DNA of 56,763 nt from Chrysomallon squamiferum (lineage: Eukaryota; Mollusca; Gastropoda; Neomphalida; Peltospiridae). Below, piece after piece: positions 1 through 13,493 of this stretch. Location of the stretch: positions 12,611,329 through 12,668,091 of the forward strand of contig CM022678.1 of assembly GCA_012295275.1 (NCBI GenBank), given 5' to 3'. Each line of letters starts with the position of its first letter. The stretch's first letter is position 1. The notes under the pieces are model-generated. The model saw nothing but the letters and a program-made list of their open reading frames with translations. It did not search any database and had not been told where the DNA came from. The position numbers were made by a program, and so were the translations under genes.

Positions 1-2934
1 AATAGTAATTGGGAAAAAAAGGAACATAGCAATTAAAATCTAGTACAGGGTAATTAAACATTACAGATTGAAACTAAATCTACTGTATGGCAGCAAATAA
101 ACCATTAAAGACAAATATATTTCGATATAATTATATTTTGAAGTGATTTGATAAGGATTAACAAGAAAATAAAATAATAAAATACTGACAACTCGTAACT
201 AACTACTTACAAGCTTGGCAGTTTTGGTAACTTGTTATTCTGAATGTATATTTATTATTTTTTCATTATGATAAAGTTTAAGCTTGAAGTACTTTAATAA
301 TTGCCATTTTCTCTGTATCATTAAAGATACAGTCACTATAGAATCTCTTACATACTGTGTCAGATCGTATTTTTATGAGTCTTCTGACATCTGCTTTTAC
401 CATAGTTCAAATTATTGTTTTAAATGGTGACAAAAACTGTTCTTCAAAACAGAAGACTATAGATAATAAATTATGAACATCAGGAAAATATTTGCATTGA
501 TGTTACTGATGAATGGAATTAAATTTTTTTTTTTTTAAAAACCCAAAACACCAACATTTTTAATACTTTTAAGTGTTTTTCTGTTTCGTGAAAAATGATA
601 ATGCAGTAAAATTTGTTTAATATTTAATGTAAATTAATATTGACCATTGATAAAGATTCATTAATTTCATTTAAATTATTTAAACTAGAAACTGAACACA
701 GAAATAAATTCAGGATTATTTTAAAACGTTATTGAAAACCAGGTGATAATAGTATAAATTAAGTTATTGCTTATCTAACACACAAACATACACACACATA
801 AATGTATATTTACATAATTTTATTATAAACGTATATATAAATATAGATGTGTAACCTTTAACAGTGTTTTGATTTTTATAGTGATCACACACACACACAC
901 TACTACTACTATACATATACATTCGTATATTAACACAAACATGTATGTTTATATAATATTTATAAAATCTGAAGTATATGGTAATATTAAACAAAAATTA
1001 ATGCAAAAAATCATAAAAAGTCATTTATAAATACATTTTTCTTATTTTAAAACATTACAAAAATCAGGATGGTTTTGGGGGGCTGGAACTGATTAATTGT
1101 ATTTCAATTAATTTCAGTTGGGAAAATTGATTTGATAATATGAGCAAATTGAATTATGAGCTCGGGCAAGGAACAAATTAAACTTGTAAGTCAAAGTACC
1201 ACTGTACTTTAGATTCACCCTTCCAGTGGAACAGTATTATACTTTTTTCTTCTCCTTTTCTTCTTTTTCTTCTTATTTTTAGAATTTGTAACAATTAATT
1301 ACATCTTTTTGTCTATAAATTGTACAGATTTCTTTTATATTACATTTAAAAAGAACAATTTTATTCTTTAATCACCTATTTGCATTTTTTGTCTATGAAC
1401 TGCACATTTAAAGAAAAAGAAAGTAAAAAATAAAAAAATAAAAAACAAAAAGTTTCTATCCATTAATCATACCCTTTTTTGAGCTTTTTGTCAACAAATT
1501 GTATGTTTTTTATTTCTTAATTTTTGTTGTTTTTAAACTAATGTTTGGAAAAATAATATATATGTTTTTTATGATATAAACAATAGAAAAGTTAATAACA
1601 CAATATTCAGAATAAATGAATAATTATATGCAATGAAAATCAATGTAGAAATTATTTTATAATCTGAAATAATTGTTGTAATATTTCTCTGTGCTTATAA
1701 TAAAATAATAATGAAAATTTACAAACACATTTCATGGTTTTTACATGAGGAAACACCAAATAATATTAATAATGAAAATTTACAGATCCATTTTAATAAA
1801 ACTCATTTTAGTTTTGACAAGACTATTGAATGCTAATACAATTATAAAAATATGTGTATATAGTAATACATATATAAATAAGAATAAAAAAACAAAAGGA
1901 CAAAAATTTAATTTTTAAATAATAATTATACTAATACTGCAGTTATTTTAAGAATACACTTTCTGTAGAGACCTTTTCATTTTAACACAACATAATGTAT
2001 ATATTTTTTTTATTTACCATAATTATTACAATATTTACCTTTTAATCACAATAAGTGTATTCTAGAACTGACGGAAAACATTCTCTTATTTGGATCTTGC
2101 TTTTGGTTGTTTTCACAAGGCATGTGAAAGAAGATAGAGAAACAGAAGAATGACTTGAATGCAGAGCTGTTGTACTGTGAGTGACATCAGACTCAAATAC
2201 CTGACTACAAGTAACAGAAAACTCACAGAAATTCTCAACAACTTTACAAAGTCAACACTTGGGTGTTATTTTCTGTGCTACTGTTTGGAATCAACATTCC
2301 CACTTCATACCCTGAAACATACCAAACATTACATTTAATGTAACACAACACTAGACATTACACACTGAAATATACCAAACATTACATTTTTGATACCTCA
2401 ACACTAGATATTATACACTGAAATATACCAAAGAACAGAAAGATGTCTAAATGATATGGAGATGCAGCAAAATGTAAGAATATGCATGAATAATTTACTT
2501 ATTCTCCTGTATGAAGAAATTAACATAATAAACTATCTGTGTTTTGTTAAAACACGCTTGGAAGAGTCCATTAGTAGAGTTACCAGACTCACTGGTATGT
2601 AACACTGTCACGGGGTGTCAGACAGTTGCATGTGACCCATAATTAACACAGTCGTCACATGACCAAATTAGAACCCCACAATGGGTGTAAAACTCTTCCC
2701 TCAAAATAGCACTAACTATACAGGCAGACCTCCCTGTATCAGGTAGACAGATGCCCGATTTGGCTCAGCTCTAACAGAATTCAGGGAGCAAGGTCACATA
2801 TGTATTTATAGTTAGCCAGTGTTCAATCACTGGAAACACAGTACGAGTTTAGATTTAAAGAATATGTGTTATATGATCTAATAACAGTTATTTACTGAAT
2901 AAGCTTACAATGATTACATGGCGGATTACAGTTT
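1..2934. other. AT-rich intergenic sequence left of the duplication
   Basis: No supported gene. It contains the Tigger-like end at 1066-1204, CA/TA-rich stretches at 760-960, a pyrimidine-rich tract at 1235-1280, and a stretch of more balanced composition at about 2600-2830 that might be an old repeat but matches nothing I recognise. Confidence 0.6.
1066..1204 (-). mobile_element. Solo end of a Tigger/pogo-like element
   Basis: The segment read on the minus strand begins CAGTGGTACTTTGACTTAC and continues with the gagctc and caaattg blocks. These match the left ends of the elements at 12032 and 39533. It stops at a TA dinucleotide (1205-1206). No coding part is visible. Confidence 0.6.
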
Positions 2935-3250
2935 CATGCCTTAACATAGCTTATGTAATTCTTAAGAAAAATGTAACATCTATTAAACAAGAGATACTAT
3001 CTTTGTCACACAAAGATTATATAATTTTAAATGAAATCTAACATCTATTATTATTAAACCTGTTAGTCTCCACCACACTTAGCTTATATAATTTTAAATG
3101 AAATCTAACATCTATTATTATTAAACCTGTTAGTCTCTATCACACATAGCTTATATCATTTTAAATGAAATCTAACATCTATTATTATTAAACCTGTTAG
3201 TCTCTATCACACATAGCTTATATAATTGTTACATATTAAAGAGGAGACTG
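2935..3250. repeat. 67-bp tandem repeat
   Basis: About four and a half units with a 67-bp period: the gcttatata-type start falls at 3015, 3082, 3149 and 3216. Each unit carries aaatgaaatctaacatctat and a ttattattaaacctgttag segment. Unit 2 has a single copy at about 31320-31385, so the array expanded after duplication, or collapsed in unit 2. Confidence 0.9.
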
Positions 3251-4984
3251 TTGTCTCTGTCACAAACACAATGTCACTAGTGGATGTCAGAGGATGTCAC
3301 AAGAACTCATACAATGCATTATTCCATTGCAATGTGTTTTTCTTGAATACAGGAAATATAGCATCTAATAAAGAAAACAAAAGTAATTTTACAATTTATA
3401 AAGCATGTTTATTATGTTAATTTTTGATGACATTACAATACACTCTGTATTGATAATAATAATAATAATAATAGTAATTACCATTATAATAAAAGACTAC
3501 AAAATTCTAAAAGAAATTACTGATAAGTAAACTCTAAATTAATTCAATTAAAAAAACATTCAGATTTAGACTCATTTAACAATGTTATATTGGTCACACA
3601 CACACACACACACACACTTTAATAACAGTTATTATATTTTTCTTTTAGTATTCAAAATAATAAAACTAGTTTTATTACGTTTAATTACTATTTGAAAACA
3701 TTAGCAATTTAATGGACCTTTACAGTCAAGGTTTACTTTACAATCAAGGTTTACTTTTATCTCACTTTTGTTACACATCCAACTGTCACAGACCATATAA
3801 CAAAAAAGTCATGTCGAATGAACTGGCAATCAGATGTCCTCTATCTCGTGTACAATAATGGATTCACCTTCCCAGCTGTTGCACAATCAGCTTAGGAATT
3901 AATTAAGCAATTGATCCCTATTACGATTTACCAGAAGTCAAAACAAAAAACAGCAAAGTTTAAATAAAGCAATTTAAAGTGGTTTAATTACTGGTGATAC
4001 TGGAAACTTAGTTAATTTCCCACGTCGCTAATCATAACAAAAACAGCAGCTTAATACAACCGCACTATCACGTGACTTGCACAGCCAATCAGAACAAGTA
4101 TTTTGTTAATCTGATTTCATGTTTCTGAAAGTGAAAAGAAATGCCACTTGTGACAATCTTAGAGAAAACCTGTTGTGGCACTTTATCATAACACATCTTG
4201 TAGAAAGCCAGTCAGCAACTACGAAAAGTCAAAGTATAGATATACAAAGCATATAAAATATGTAACCCATATATATATATATTAGAACTATACATTTTAT
4301 ATATATATTAGAACATACAATACGAAATTTGTAAGTACATGAAGTACATATACAGTTATTAACTACACAAAATTAGGAATTTTACTTTTGTATACTAGAC
4401 GATAATTTCCTAAGGTCTTTTCCTTCTTTCTATTATTATTATTTCTGTTTCTTATTCTTTATTATCATTATATTTAGTAACAAAATAAAATGAAAAACAC
4501 TAGTGACTATTACACTAATATTATTGGAGTTGATTTAATTAGTCCTTCAGCTGTAACAGCTAGGTAATATAACAAATGAGAGACAGACACGATTTGTCCA
4601 TTTTCGTCCATTAATTAAAGAAATAGTTGATTATAAAACAGTAAGTTGAAGACTGATCTAAAGTTAGTTGATGATAAAATGTTTTTACTATCTTTATTTT
4701 GTGCATGTAAATTAAATAAGAAAAACCAAAAATCAATGTAATTAAAAATCCATTCAGTATATTCTAATGATTAAATAAAGAGAAGTAAAAATAAAATAGA
4801 AAATCATCCAGGCAAAAAAAAAAATATATATTTATACAAAACAATCATTCAGTGTAAGACTAATACATTCTTCAAAATAATTTTTAATAAAAACAATAAC
4901 TAATAACAAAAAAAACAGAAAATGAAAAAAAAACAATCTTGTTTGATACAAGTTATTTACAAATATATATAAAATTATAAACAT

Positions 4985-5050
4985 GCTACATAGTAACCTT
5001 TAGTACCACAGAACAGTTAAAAAAAATAATTGAATATATATACATGTGAG

Positions 5051-5097
<47 letters not shown>

Positions 5098-5145
5098 GTT
5101 TCTTTTTTTAACTGTTCTGTGGTACTAAATGCTTTACTATGTTTT
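4985..5145. repeat. Inverted repeat flanking a CA microsatellite
   Basis: The left arm agtaccacagaacagttaaa (about 5002-5025) is matched exactly over about 24 bp by its reverse complement at about 5103-5126. Weaker pairing continues outward (aaacatgctacatagtaa with ttactatgttt). The loop is about 75 bp of AT and (CA)n. It lies downstream of gene 1 and could form a hairpin in DNA or RNA. Confidence 0.85.
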
Positions 5146-6028
5146 ATATATATATATATATATATTTTAAAAATTACATTTTACTTTAAAATACAGTTTA
5201 TTCATTAAAAACATGAAAAAACACACATTTCAAAAAACAAAAATGTATATCAACTCCAAATGAAAATACCAATTTACTTAGAACAAACATAGGAACATTT
5301 TCATTTGGTATTACATAAAGTAGAAAACAAAAAAACAACTTTTACATAACATTATTATACTACTTTACTTAATATGAACATAGTAAATTTTTAATAATGC
5401 AGTCCTTATATGAATACCATATATTTGATAAAAATATTTGTACAGAAATAGCACAATACCCAGCACAATAACAATATCTGAATAGAAACATTTTATAGTA
5501 TCTAGATACACACCAGATACACAGCAATGTAGTTATACTGGATTTAATTCTTACATTGGATTTAATTCTTCATCACAATGAATTAGTTCACAAATTTTAC
5601 TTTGAAAATGTGGTCTGGCTCATGTATCAGTGAATTATGCTTTTGAATTGAAAAATTAAAACTGTTCACAGTATTTAACACAATTAAATACATGTCACAA
5701 CATTATATCAAAAATAAGCGCAACTGAAGCAGTTCAAATTATATCGGAAATCAATGCTATTTCAGCATGAATTAGAAAATAATAAACAAAATTTAGATTT
5801 CTTCACAACAATTATTCTGTTTATTATGGACACAAGTTTATGCAAAAATGCTATTTCTGCACAACTTTGAAATTATTCGCACTAGTTGATCTTCCATTTA
5901 AAGTGACAGTCTGTGTATATAATGTACTAAATTGGAAAGTCGAGAGTTTCATATAAAAAATTATTTATATATATACTATCTTTAGCACTGTGCTCCAATA
6001 AATACAAAACAATTTCCTTTGTGTTACA

Positions 6029-9000
6029 TTAAAATCTGCAACTCTTAGCTTTGTCAAGAGGGGTTTCACCTAGACCATTTTTAATATTTACATCAAAACC
6101 TTTTTCAATCAGTGCTGCCACAATTTCTACATTTCCATGTTCAGCTGCTAGATGTAAAACAGAATTATTATCATTGTCTGTTAAATTAGGATCAGCTCCT
6201 TGTTCCAGTAAATACCAAAATATTTTGTAATGGTGACACTTAACAGCTGTAAAAAGAGGAGTTTCACCTTGCCTGTTCTTAATGTTTACATCAACACCTT
6301 TTTCAATCAATGCTGTCACAATTTCTACATTTCCCTGTTTAGCTGCTAGATGTAAAACAGAATTGTCATCATTGTCTGTTAAATAAGGATCAGCTCCATG
6401 TTCCAGTAAATAAAAAACTGTTTTGTTATTACCAGAGTACAAAGCTGGATGTTTGTGAAAATGGTATTTGTAGCAATTCTGAGCTATCAGGAGAGGAGTC
6501 TCACCTAGACCATTTTTAATGTTTACATCAACACCTTGTTCAATCAGTGCTGCCACAATTTCTACATTTCCTTCTTCAGCTGCTAGGTGTAAAACAGAAT
6601 TATTATCATTGTCAGTTAAATTGGGATCAGCTCCTTGTTCCAGTAAATACCAAAATATTTTGTAATGGTGACACTTAACAGCTGTAAAAAGAGGAGTTTC
6701 ACCTTGCCTGTTCTTAATGTTTACATCAAAACCTTTTTCAATCAATGCTGTCACAATTTCTACATTTCCCTGTTTAGCTGCTAGACGTAAAACAGAATTG
6801 TCATCATTGTCTGTTAAATTAGGATCAGCTCCATGTTCCAGTAAATAAAAAACTGTTTTGTTATTACCAGAGTACAAAGCTGGATGTTTGTGAAAATGGT
6901 ATTTGTAGCAATTCTGAGCTATCAGGAGAGGAGTCTCACCTAGACCATTTTTAATGTTTACATCAACACCTTGTTCAATCAGTGCTGCCACAATTTCTAC
7001 ATTTCCTTCTTCAGCTGCTAGGTGTAAAACAGAATTATTATCATTGTCAGTTAAATTGGGATCAGCTCCTTGTTCCAGTAAATACCAAAATATTTTGTAA
7101 TGGTGACACTTAACAGCTGTAAAAAGAGGAGTTTCACCTTGCCTGTTCTTAATGTTTACATCAAAACCTTTTTCAATCAATGCTGTCACAATTTCTACAT
7201 TTCCCTGTTTAGCTGCTAGGCGTAAAACAGAATTGTCATCATTGTCTGTTAAATTAGGATCAGCTCCATGTTCCAGTAAATAAAAAACTGTTTTGTTATT
7301 ACCAGAGTACAAAGCTGGATGTTTGTGAAAATGGTATTTGTAGCAATTCTGAGCTATCAGGAGAGGAGTCTCACCTAGACCATTTTTAATGTTTACATCA
7401 ACACCTTGTTCAATCAGTGATGTCACAATTTCTACATTTCCTTCTTCAGCTGCTAGGTGTAAAACAGAATTATTATCATTGTCAGTTAAATTGGGATCAG
7501 CTCCTTGTTCCAGTAAATACCAAAATATTTTGTAATGGTGACACTTAACAGCTGTAAAAAGAGGAGTTTCACCTTGCCTGTTCTTAACGTTTACATGGAC
7601 ACCTTTAGAAATCAGTGCTCTCACAATTTCTACATTTCCCTGTTTAGCTGCTAGATGTAAAACAGAATTGTTATAATGGTCTGTTAAATTAGGATAGGCT
7701 CCTTGTTTTAGTAAATATAAAGCTATTTCTGATCTGTTATACTGCAAAGATACACGAAGAGGAGTTTTCCCTTCAATGTTAATTGCATTTACTTCACACC
7801 CCTTTTTTGTTACTTCTTCCACCACACTTATGTCAATTTTAGATGCTATGTGCAATGCTGAATTTTGTTGTTTATCCATTATAGTGGTATCAGCACCATT
7901 TTCCAGTAACAACAAAGCTACTTCTTTTCTGTGTGTCACTGCTTTTAAAGCTTGATGAAGTGGAGTTTCTCTCTCACTGTTCACTGCATTAACATCAGCA
8001 TTTCTCTCTATCAGTGATTTTAATATATCCAAGTCACCACGCAGAACTGATATGTGGAGAGATGTGTCTGAAGGCAACAATTTCAAACTAATTTTGTCAT
8101 CAGACAACTGTTTGAATCGAATTTCATCTTTGAACCACTGAATCAATTTCTGATTAACAGCTACATTCACATTAGGATCAGCTCCTTTATCAAGAAGACA
8201 CTGAACAACATCAGCACTGTTAAACATCACTGCCACTTTCAGTACCTGGCTTTTTTTCCAGTTGTTCTCATCTTTATCATTACACCTCTGATCAATGAGA
8301 AAATTCACTGTATCAGCAACTCCCCATATTGCTGCTGCTAAAAGTACTTTATCTCTGTTCTCATCATTTAAACAATCAGGTTTCAGTTTTACTATTTCTG
8401 TTATAAAACTTGAAGTACTCTGACAAGCAGCAATGATAGCAATGTCTTTAATTTTGTTTATTACATCAATGGTAACCAGTTTCTTAAAAAGATGGCTTAC
8501 ATCAACAACTTCAGAAGTCTCCAGATACATGTCACCTGTCCTGTAATATGATTTAAGTATTGCTTGTCTGTTTAACATAACCGTAATGGGCATTTCCTTG
8601 GAATTTATTTTAAGTCTTACATGTCCATGGAACCTGACCAATAATAGCGTAACAGCTTTTTCCTTGATTTTACTGTTGTGTTTCTCATTTTGTATCTTGT
8701 CAGCTAACAGACATGCAATCTTCATGTTACCTGAACAAATAGAAGCAAGTAAGAGATGTGAATATTCATTCAAGTTCATCACTTTTTCAATTTCATCTCT
8801 GTGTAACAGTTCTTCGAGTATGGTATCACTGTCTGTTTTTGAACAAGCAGCTGCACTCAATGTATCAAATGTTGGAATAACACCTGATTTCAGCAACATT
8901 CTCACAACATCTTCATCACCAAACAAACAAGACATATCCAAAAGTTCTTTTAGATTTGTTAATTTCATTTTAAGCATATTTTCTGTGAAAAATCTTGACA

Positions 9001-10461
9001 ATGTTCTTATTCCATTCACAATACATTCACTTTGAAAAGATGATGAAATTGTAAATCTTTCTTCAATTTCCAAATACCAAATGAAACTAGGATTCTCTGA
9101 ATCACTGTCAAGAAGATGTGAAATATTGCTAAATATTTTATTAACAGTGTCTACATTTACAGATGATATATAAAAATATTCAGTTTGATGTTTATGTAGG
9201 TTTTGATGCAGTATTTCAGACAATTTATCATAAAAATATTTTTGCTCTACGAGATACTTCACAAACTGTTCATCTTTCAGTGATGGATGTGAAACAATTT
9301 CTTTGGCCTCACTTGATGTCATCAAGTCAGTAAATCTGCGAGCAAGAACATCAAAGCAGTCAGGTCTAACAGTCATTGTAATGTGACTTGTGTTAGACAC
9401 TCCAGGCGTCACAACATATTCTAACAACATGGAGACAGGACACACTTCCAGGAACTCTGCTGCTTTCTTTGGAACCTCTGATGAAAACATCAGAAACAAA
9501 GAGTCAAACACTGACTGGTGAATAAATGTGTATTTGTTGTCACAACACTTCAAATAGGTACCACACATTACATCAGCTGTTTTCTTTATATCTCTGAGAT
9601 CAATGTCTTTTACACTCTGACAGACTCGCTCTAGCAGTCTTATTAATTTCATTATGTCACTGTCAGTGTCATTTTCAAATGGATCCAATGAATCGATGCT
9701 GAGACTGCCTTGCTGAAACATGATCAGCAGCAGAACCAGGTAATTGATCTGTAAAGTTTCATTTTTCAAATTTTCCAGCTCTTGTCGGAGATATTCTACA
9801 GGTTTCTCAAAAAACTTAACTCCTCTTTTTTGTGCATCACTTGAATGAACATAATACACACACATCTGAGGAAATCCTAATGCTGTACATGAACAGCAAA
9901 TGACAGTCTCTTTATCAATTTCATTCAGTGAAACATTCTTTTGTAGGAGATAGTTGTTTAGAATTGTTTTCTTTTCATCGTAATTCAGACAACATTCATC
10001 ACTCTGCAGGTCAAGGAGATGATTCTCATTAAACAGATCAAATTCCTTCAGATTGCCTATAACTTCTGTAAATATTTGTTTTCTTAAAGAAATAATACAC
10101 ATCATATGCCGATTCTGAACAAGACTCCACATCTTTGGAAACAGCCATTTCCAAGATGACACAAAATCTAATACAAGATTTGTCTTACCAAATATATCAT
10201 CAATGAGAACAATACATGTTTTATATGGAGATAGAGGGATGTCATTGAAATCAGAGTGATGATGAACGGTGTAGAATTCTTTTTTTTCTTCTTTCTCCAT
10301 CTGTTTAATCATGTTCAAAGCTAGAGTTGTCTTTCCTGAACCTGGACTTCCTACTACAATAACGACACCATTCTTTTTCAAAAGTGCTACACCTCTTTCT
10401 TCTGCTCTTGTTTTAACATAGACTCTCCAGTCAACTGAGTTTAACAATGCCCTGGCAGACT
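6029..10461 (-). CDS. STAND NTPase-ankyrin repeat protein, gene 1, last and largest exon (exon 4)
   Basis: This single open exon encodes about 1,477 residues and ends at a TAA-type stop at 6029. The N-terminal part is a P-loop NTPase: Walker A is GSPGSGKTT and Walker B is CIVLIDD about 45 residues later, followed by a sensor-like MCIISLRKQ segment. This matches the 'novel STAND NTPase 3' type. A helical middle region of about 550 residues follows, then roughly 20 ankyrin repeats (spliced residues about 820-1590) with repeated GADPNLTDN and ETPL motifs. Such STAND-ankyrin proteins are NLR-like in layout; a sensing or innate-immune role is inference. I start the exon at 10461, not at the upstream ATG at 10501. 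A pyrimidine-rich tract plus ACAG precedes it, gene 2 lacks that ATG, and the phase fits exon 3. With exons 1-3 the CDS is 4788 nt (1595 residues). Very confident in the ORF and domains. Confidence 0.95.
6050..7640 (-). repeat. 435-bp tandem array inside the ankyrin region of gene 1
   Basis: The same DNA string recurs at exactly 435-bp steps. For example, the segment beginning gtttcacctt is at 6261, 6696, 7131 and 7566, and accagagtac is at 6431, 6866 and 7301. About 3.6 copies are present. Each unit is 145 codons: four ankyrin repeats, one of them carrying a 12-13-residue insertion (NCYKYHFHKHPALYSGNN). The two central units are almost identical at the nucleotide level, including silent positions, so they are recent or homogenised. 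Gene 2 lacks this array. Confidence 0.95.
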
Positions 10462-10736
10462 CTGTATCACAACCAAAAAAATTAACACCTATTATTAACA
10501 TATTTTAAATATATTTTACCATTTAAATATATATAATATAGTTTTTAACTAGTCATCAGATGTGAATTGTTTAAAATAAAAGAGCATAATTTTTGTCATA
10601 ATTTTCTTTCATCAGAATTTAATGACGATGCTAAGATGTCACAATTTTAGATGGTGTAAAAGTAGCATGATGATTATCTTCTTATAAATTAACATCTTTC
10701 AGAAGTGAAAAAAAAATTAAAAAAATAAAATAATAC

Positions 10737-10769
10737 CTTTGATACTGGATTCTTGTCCATCAATCTTTG
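10737..10769 (-). CDS. Gene 1 exon 3 (33-nt small exon)
   Basis: The 33-nt segment is preceded on the minus strand by TATTATTTCAG and followed by GTATTATTTT. It starts in phase 1 and ends in phase 1, so it joins exon 2 and exon 4 without a stop and adds KIDGQESSIK-like residues. The same exon with the same borders is found in gene 2 at 37313-37345, with only a few substitutions. Its retention in both copies supports it as a real linker exon between the Ser/Thr-rich region and the NTPase. Confidence 0.8.
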
Positions 10770-12031
10770 CTGAAATAATATAAAATTAAAGTTTATAATT
10801 TAGATTTCAGTAAAAAAGAGAATGATTAAAGTGATCTTATAGTTACTCTGTACTTTATTCATGGAACAGTCAATATATAACATTATTATTATTATATCTT
10901 TATCTATTTTACTGCAATTATTAAAACTACTATTGTTACTTAGTTTTTGTTCATGTTGTTATTATTATTATGTTCTTTGTATTATAGTCTTTGTACTGTA
11001 TTTCAGTAGTTGCAAGTGATAATAACAACAGATACATTGGCTTGTTTAATTTATTCGGAATTATCTTAATAAAATCTAGATAAGAATCATGATTCTTATA
11101 ATTTGTGTGTGTGTGTGTTTGGGTGGGACGTCATAAGCGCATAAGACAAATGTGTGCCAACAAAACCATGCTAGATTATTGTTATTATTGTTATTATTAT
11201 TTTAATTATTATTTAAGAAACAGTATGCAAATCATAAACTTCAAACAGTTACAAATTATAAGCACTGCTAGGTAGTCCATGACTTCAATTTCTTCAAACT
11301 GTCCAGCATGTGTTAGAAGGGCTGCTTTGGCTCTCACAAACTTGGAAATTTTTTAAATTACTGATTGGCCAGCATTAACATGTGTTATGACATTTTCCAT
11401 ATGGGACTGGTCTAACGTGACTGCTTTGGGTTAAATTGTTTAACAACTTACAAACATTATTTCTCAGATCCATATATAAAGCATCCACTGCACAGTATGA
11501 ATCAAATCTGTCATTTGTTAAATTCTTTATATTAAATCTCTGCATTGTCTATATTTGTTTGTATGAATGTCTAAAAACAAAGGTGAGAATAAATGTAATT
11601 GCAGAGAATAGCAGATCACATCTGGCTAGTGGGCTTTGTATTCTGGGCAACATTAATGGGTATCAAGAATTTTAGTTAGTGTGTAATTTAATGAAAAATA
11701 AGTAGTTTTGTCATGGTAGAAGTTAGCTATGTAGTTACTAAGAAGTGTGAAATGTTATATGTTATATTACTATTAGTAACATTGATAATTCTACTAAGTA
11801 TTTCTTCTACAGGCTGTTTTTAATCTGTCATTCCCGTTTAGCATTTGGACACATATTTTCACATTTATGACCCTCCTGCAATCAGCACAAGAACACGTTG
11901 TTTAATTCTCTAATATAAAATTCCTGAATGTTTCAATAAGTTATTGGTTGGGTATTCTATTGCAGGCTACTTATTAATATTTAGAGGATTTTTAACAAAC
12001 TTTTTCTTGTGATGACATTGTGAGATCAATA

Positions 12032-12576
12032 CAGTGGTACCTTGATGTACGAGTTTAATTTGTTCCATGACCGAGCTCGTAATTCAATTTTGCTCAAATG
12101 TCAAATCTATTTTCCCAACTGAAATTAACTGAAATACCATTAGTCCATTCCAGCCCTTAAAAAAACCACCCCTATTTTTTTTTGGTAATGTGTTTTTAAA
12201 TAAGAAAAAAAAAAATTGTATTTATAAATAACAAATAATATGAAATAAAATGTAAAGAAATAAATTGGTTTTGTAAAGTATATTTATCTTGGCGATCAGA
12301 CAAATTATTTTAACGCCTTTGTCTGGAGTTACAGCCTTTATTGACTCCTTCTCATACTTCCTAGACAGGACAATTACATGCACACCTTGCTCATGTCTTT
12401 CTATGAATTCAAGCATTAATTCAATGGACGTCAACTGCTGCTTCTTCTCAGCACCGTCTGAAGCTCGCTCTTAACTTGGATTTTGGCTCTTAACTCAAAG
12501 CAAAAAATCAACCAGGCAACTGTTCTTAACTCGAAAATCTCATAAGCTGGAATACTCATAAGTTGATGTATTGCTG
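12032..12576. mobile_element. Non-autonomous Tigger/pogo-like DNA transposon, unit 1
   Basis: A 545-bp element starts CAGTGGTACCTTGA and ends ...TCATAAGTTGATGTATTGCTG, so the ends are inverted repeats, and it is flanked by TA on both sides as in Tc1/mariner/pogo elements. On the minus strand it retains a transposase N-terminal fragment, LEFIERHEQGVHVIVLSRKYE, typical of the pogo/Tigger helix-turn-helix start. The same insertion sits in unit 2, so it predates the duplication. Confidence 0.8.
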
Positions 12577-12783
12577 TATTAAAAACTGCTACAACTTAGT
12601 CAATATAACATGGATATATCTTGGAAAGGATATTGCACGTGAATATGGACTTGTCTCCTTAGCCAGATTGGGTCACATGTGTGCAGCCTGTCAGTGTATG
12701 ACAGGAAAATACTAATGAATGCTTTTATGTGTATTCTGTTATCTTATAAACAAGTAGAGAAAAAGAAAATGTTTTTAACTTAC

Positions 12784-12801
12784 TGATTTCACAGTTATCT
12801 C
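12784..12801 (-). CDS. Possible 18-nt cassette microexon of gene 1
   Basis: On the minus strand GAGATAACTGTGAAATCA is bordered by TTTTCAGATAG and GTAAGTTAAAA, a consensus donor. Inserted between exon 2 and exon 3 it is phase 1-1 and adds six residues (GDNCEI followed by a Thr codon) without disturbing the frame. Gene 2 has the same unit at 40293-40310 with a better acceptor (CAGACAG). If the first CAG were used, the exon would be 22 nt and would break the frame. This is sequence inference only; it could equally be a chance pair of splice-like sites. Confidence 0.35.
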
Positions 12802-13017
12802 CTATCTGAAAATTATTACAATCAGTAATATTTGTATTACTGATTGAACCTAGTTGTAGTATAACAGGACCTGTGAAACACAATTTTTTAAATTTACCTC
12901 TCATAAGCAGAAGAATATTAAAAAGTTTGTGTCTGCAGTATTAATACAATCTGTTATTTGTTAAAAGTATTATATATGACAATATATATTTAAAATGTGT
13001 TTAACTGATTATGTGTG

Positions 13018-13025
13018 TATATATG

Positions 13026-13112
<87 letters not shown>
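13018..13112. repeat. (TA)n microsatellite in gene 1 intron 2
   Basis: Nearly pure TA tract with interspersed TG units. The unit 2 counterpart is at 40519-40626, with more TG interruptions. Confidence 0.95.
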
Positions 13113-13114
<2 letters not shown>

Positions 13115-13493
13115 CTTTACAGTATTAAAATGTATAACAGTAAATACAAGAATAATTATATGATGAAGTATCCAAACAGTAACTAGTGTGTATTTTGCTT
13201 TACTGTTTTCATCTGTGAAACAAAAAGGCTATAAAGACTTTAAACTGTTAATTCATTATCAATATAAATTTAAACAGTGTCAATTCACTAATGCCTAAGT
13301 TGGAACTAAACAATATATTGAAACAGTGTATTGTTCCAAATGTAAATGGTATAATTGTCAGTTTAGAATTTACCATTAATAAAGTAAACAGCATATTGAT
13401 ATAGTCTACTAGTACAAATATAAAAATAATGTTGACTCTTTATAATTTCCTATCAAAAAAGTAAACAGTATATTGAAATACTGTGTGTATTAC

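Noticed and set aside
8586-9035. Plus-strand ORF of 149 codons within gene 1, and similar ones within gene 2
   Set aside because: They are antisense to conserved NTPase/ankyrin coding sequence and have no independent support.
10463-10501. ATG at 10501 as the start of the gene 1 protein
   Set aside because: Gene 2 lacks this ATG. The intervening bases form a pyrimidine tract plus ACAG acceptor, and the upstream exons fit in phase, so the 39 nt are read as intron.
12995-13186. ORFs made of YIYIYI or CVCVCV runs here and at 24.0-24.5, 40.5-40.7, 50.7-51.2 and 51.5 kb
   Set aside because: They translate TA, TG and CA microsatellites and have no coding character.
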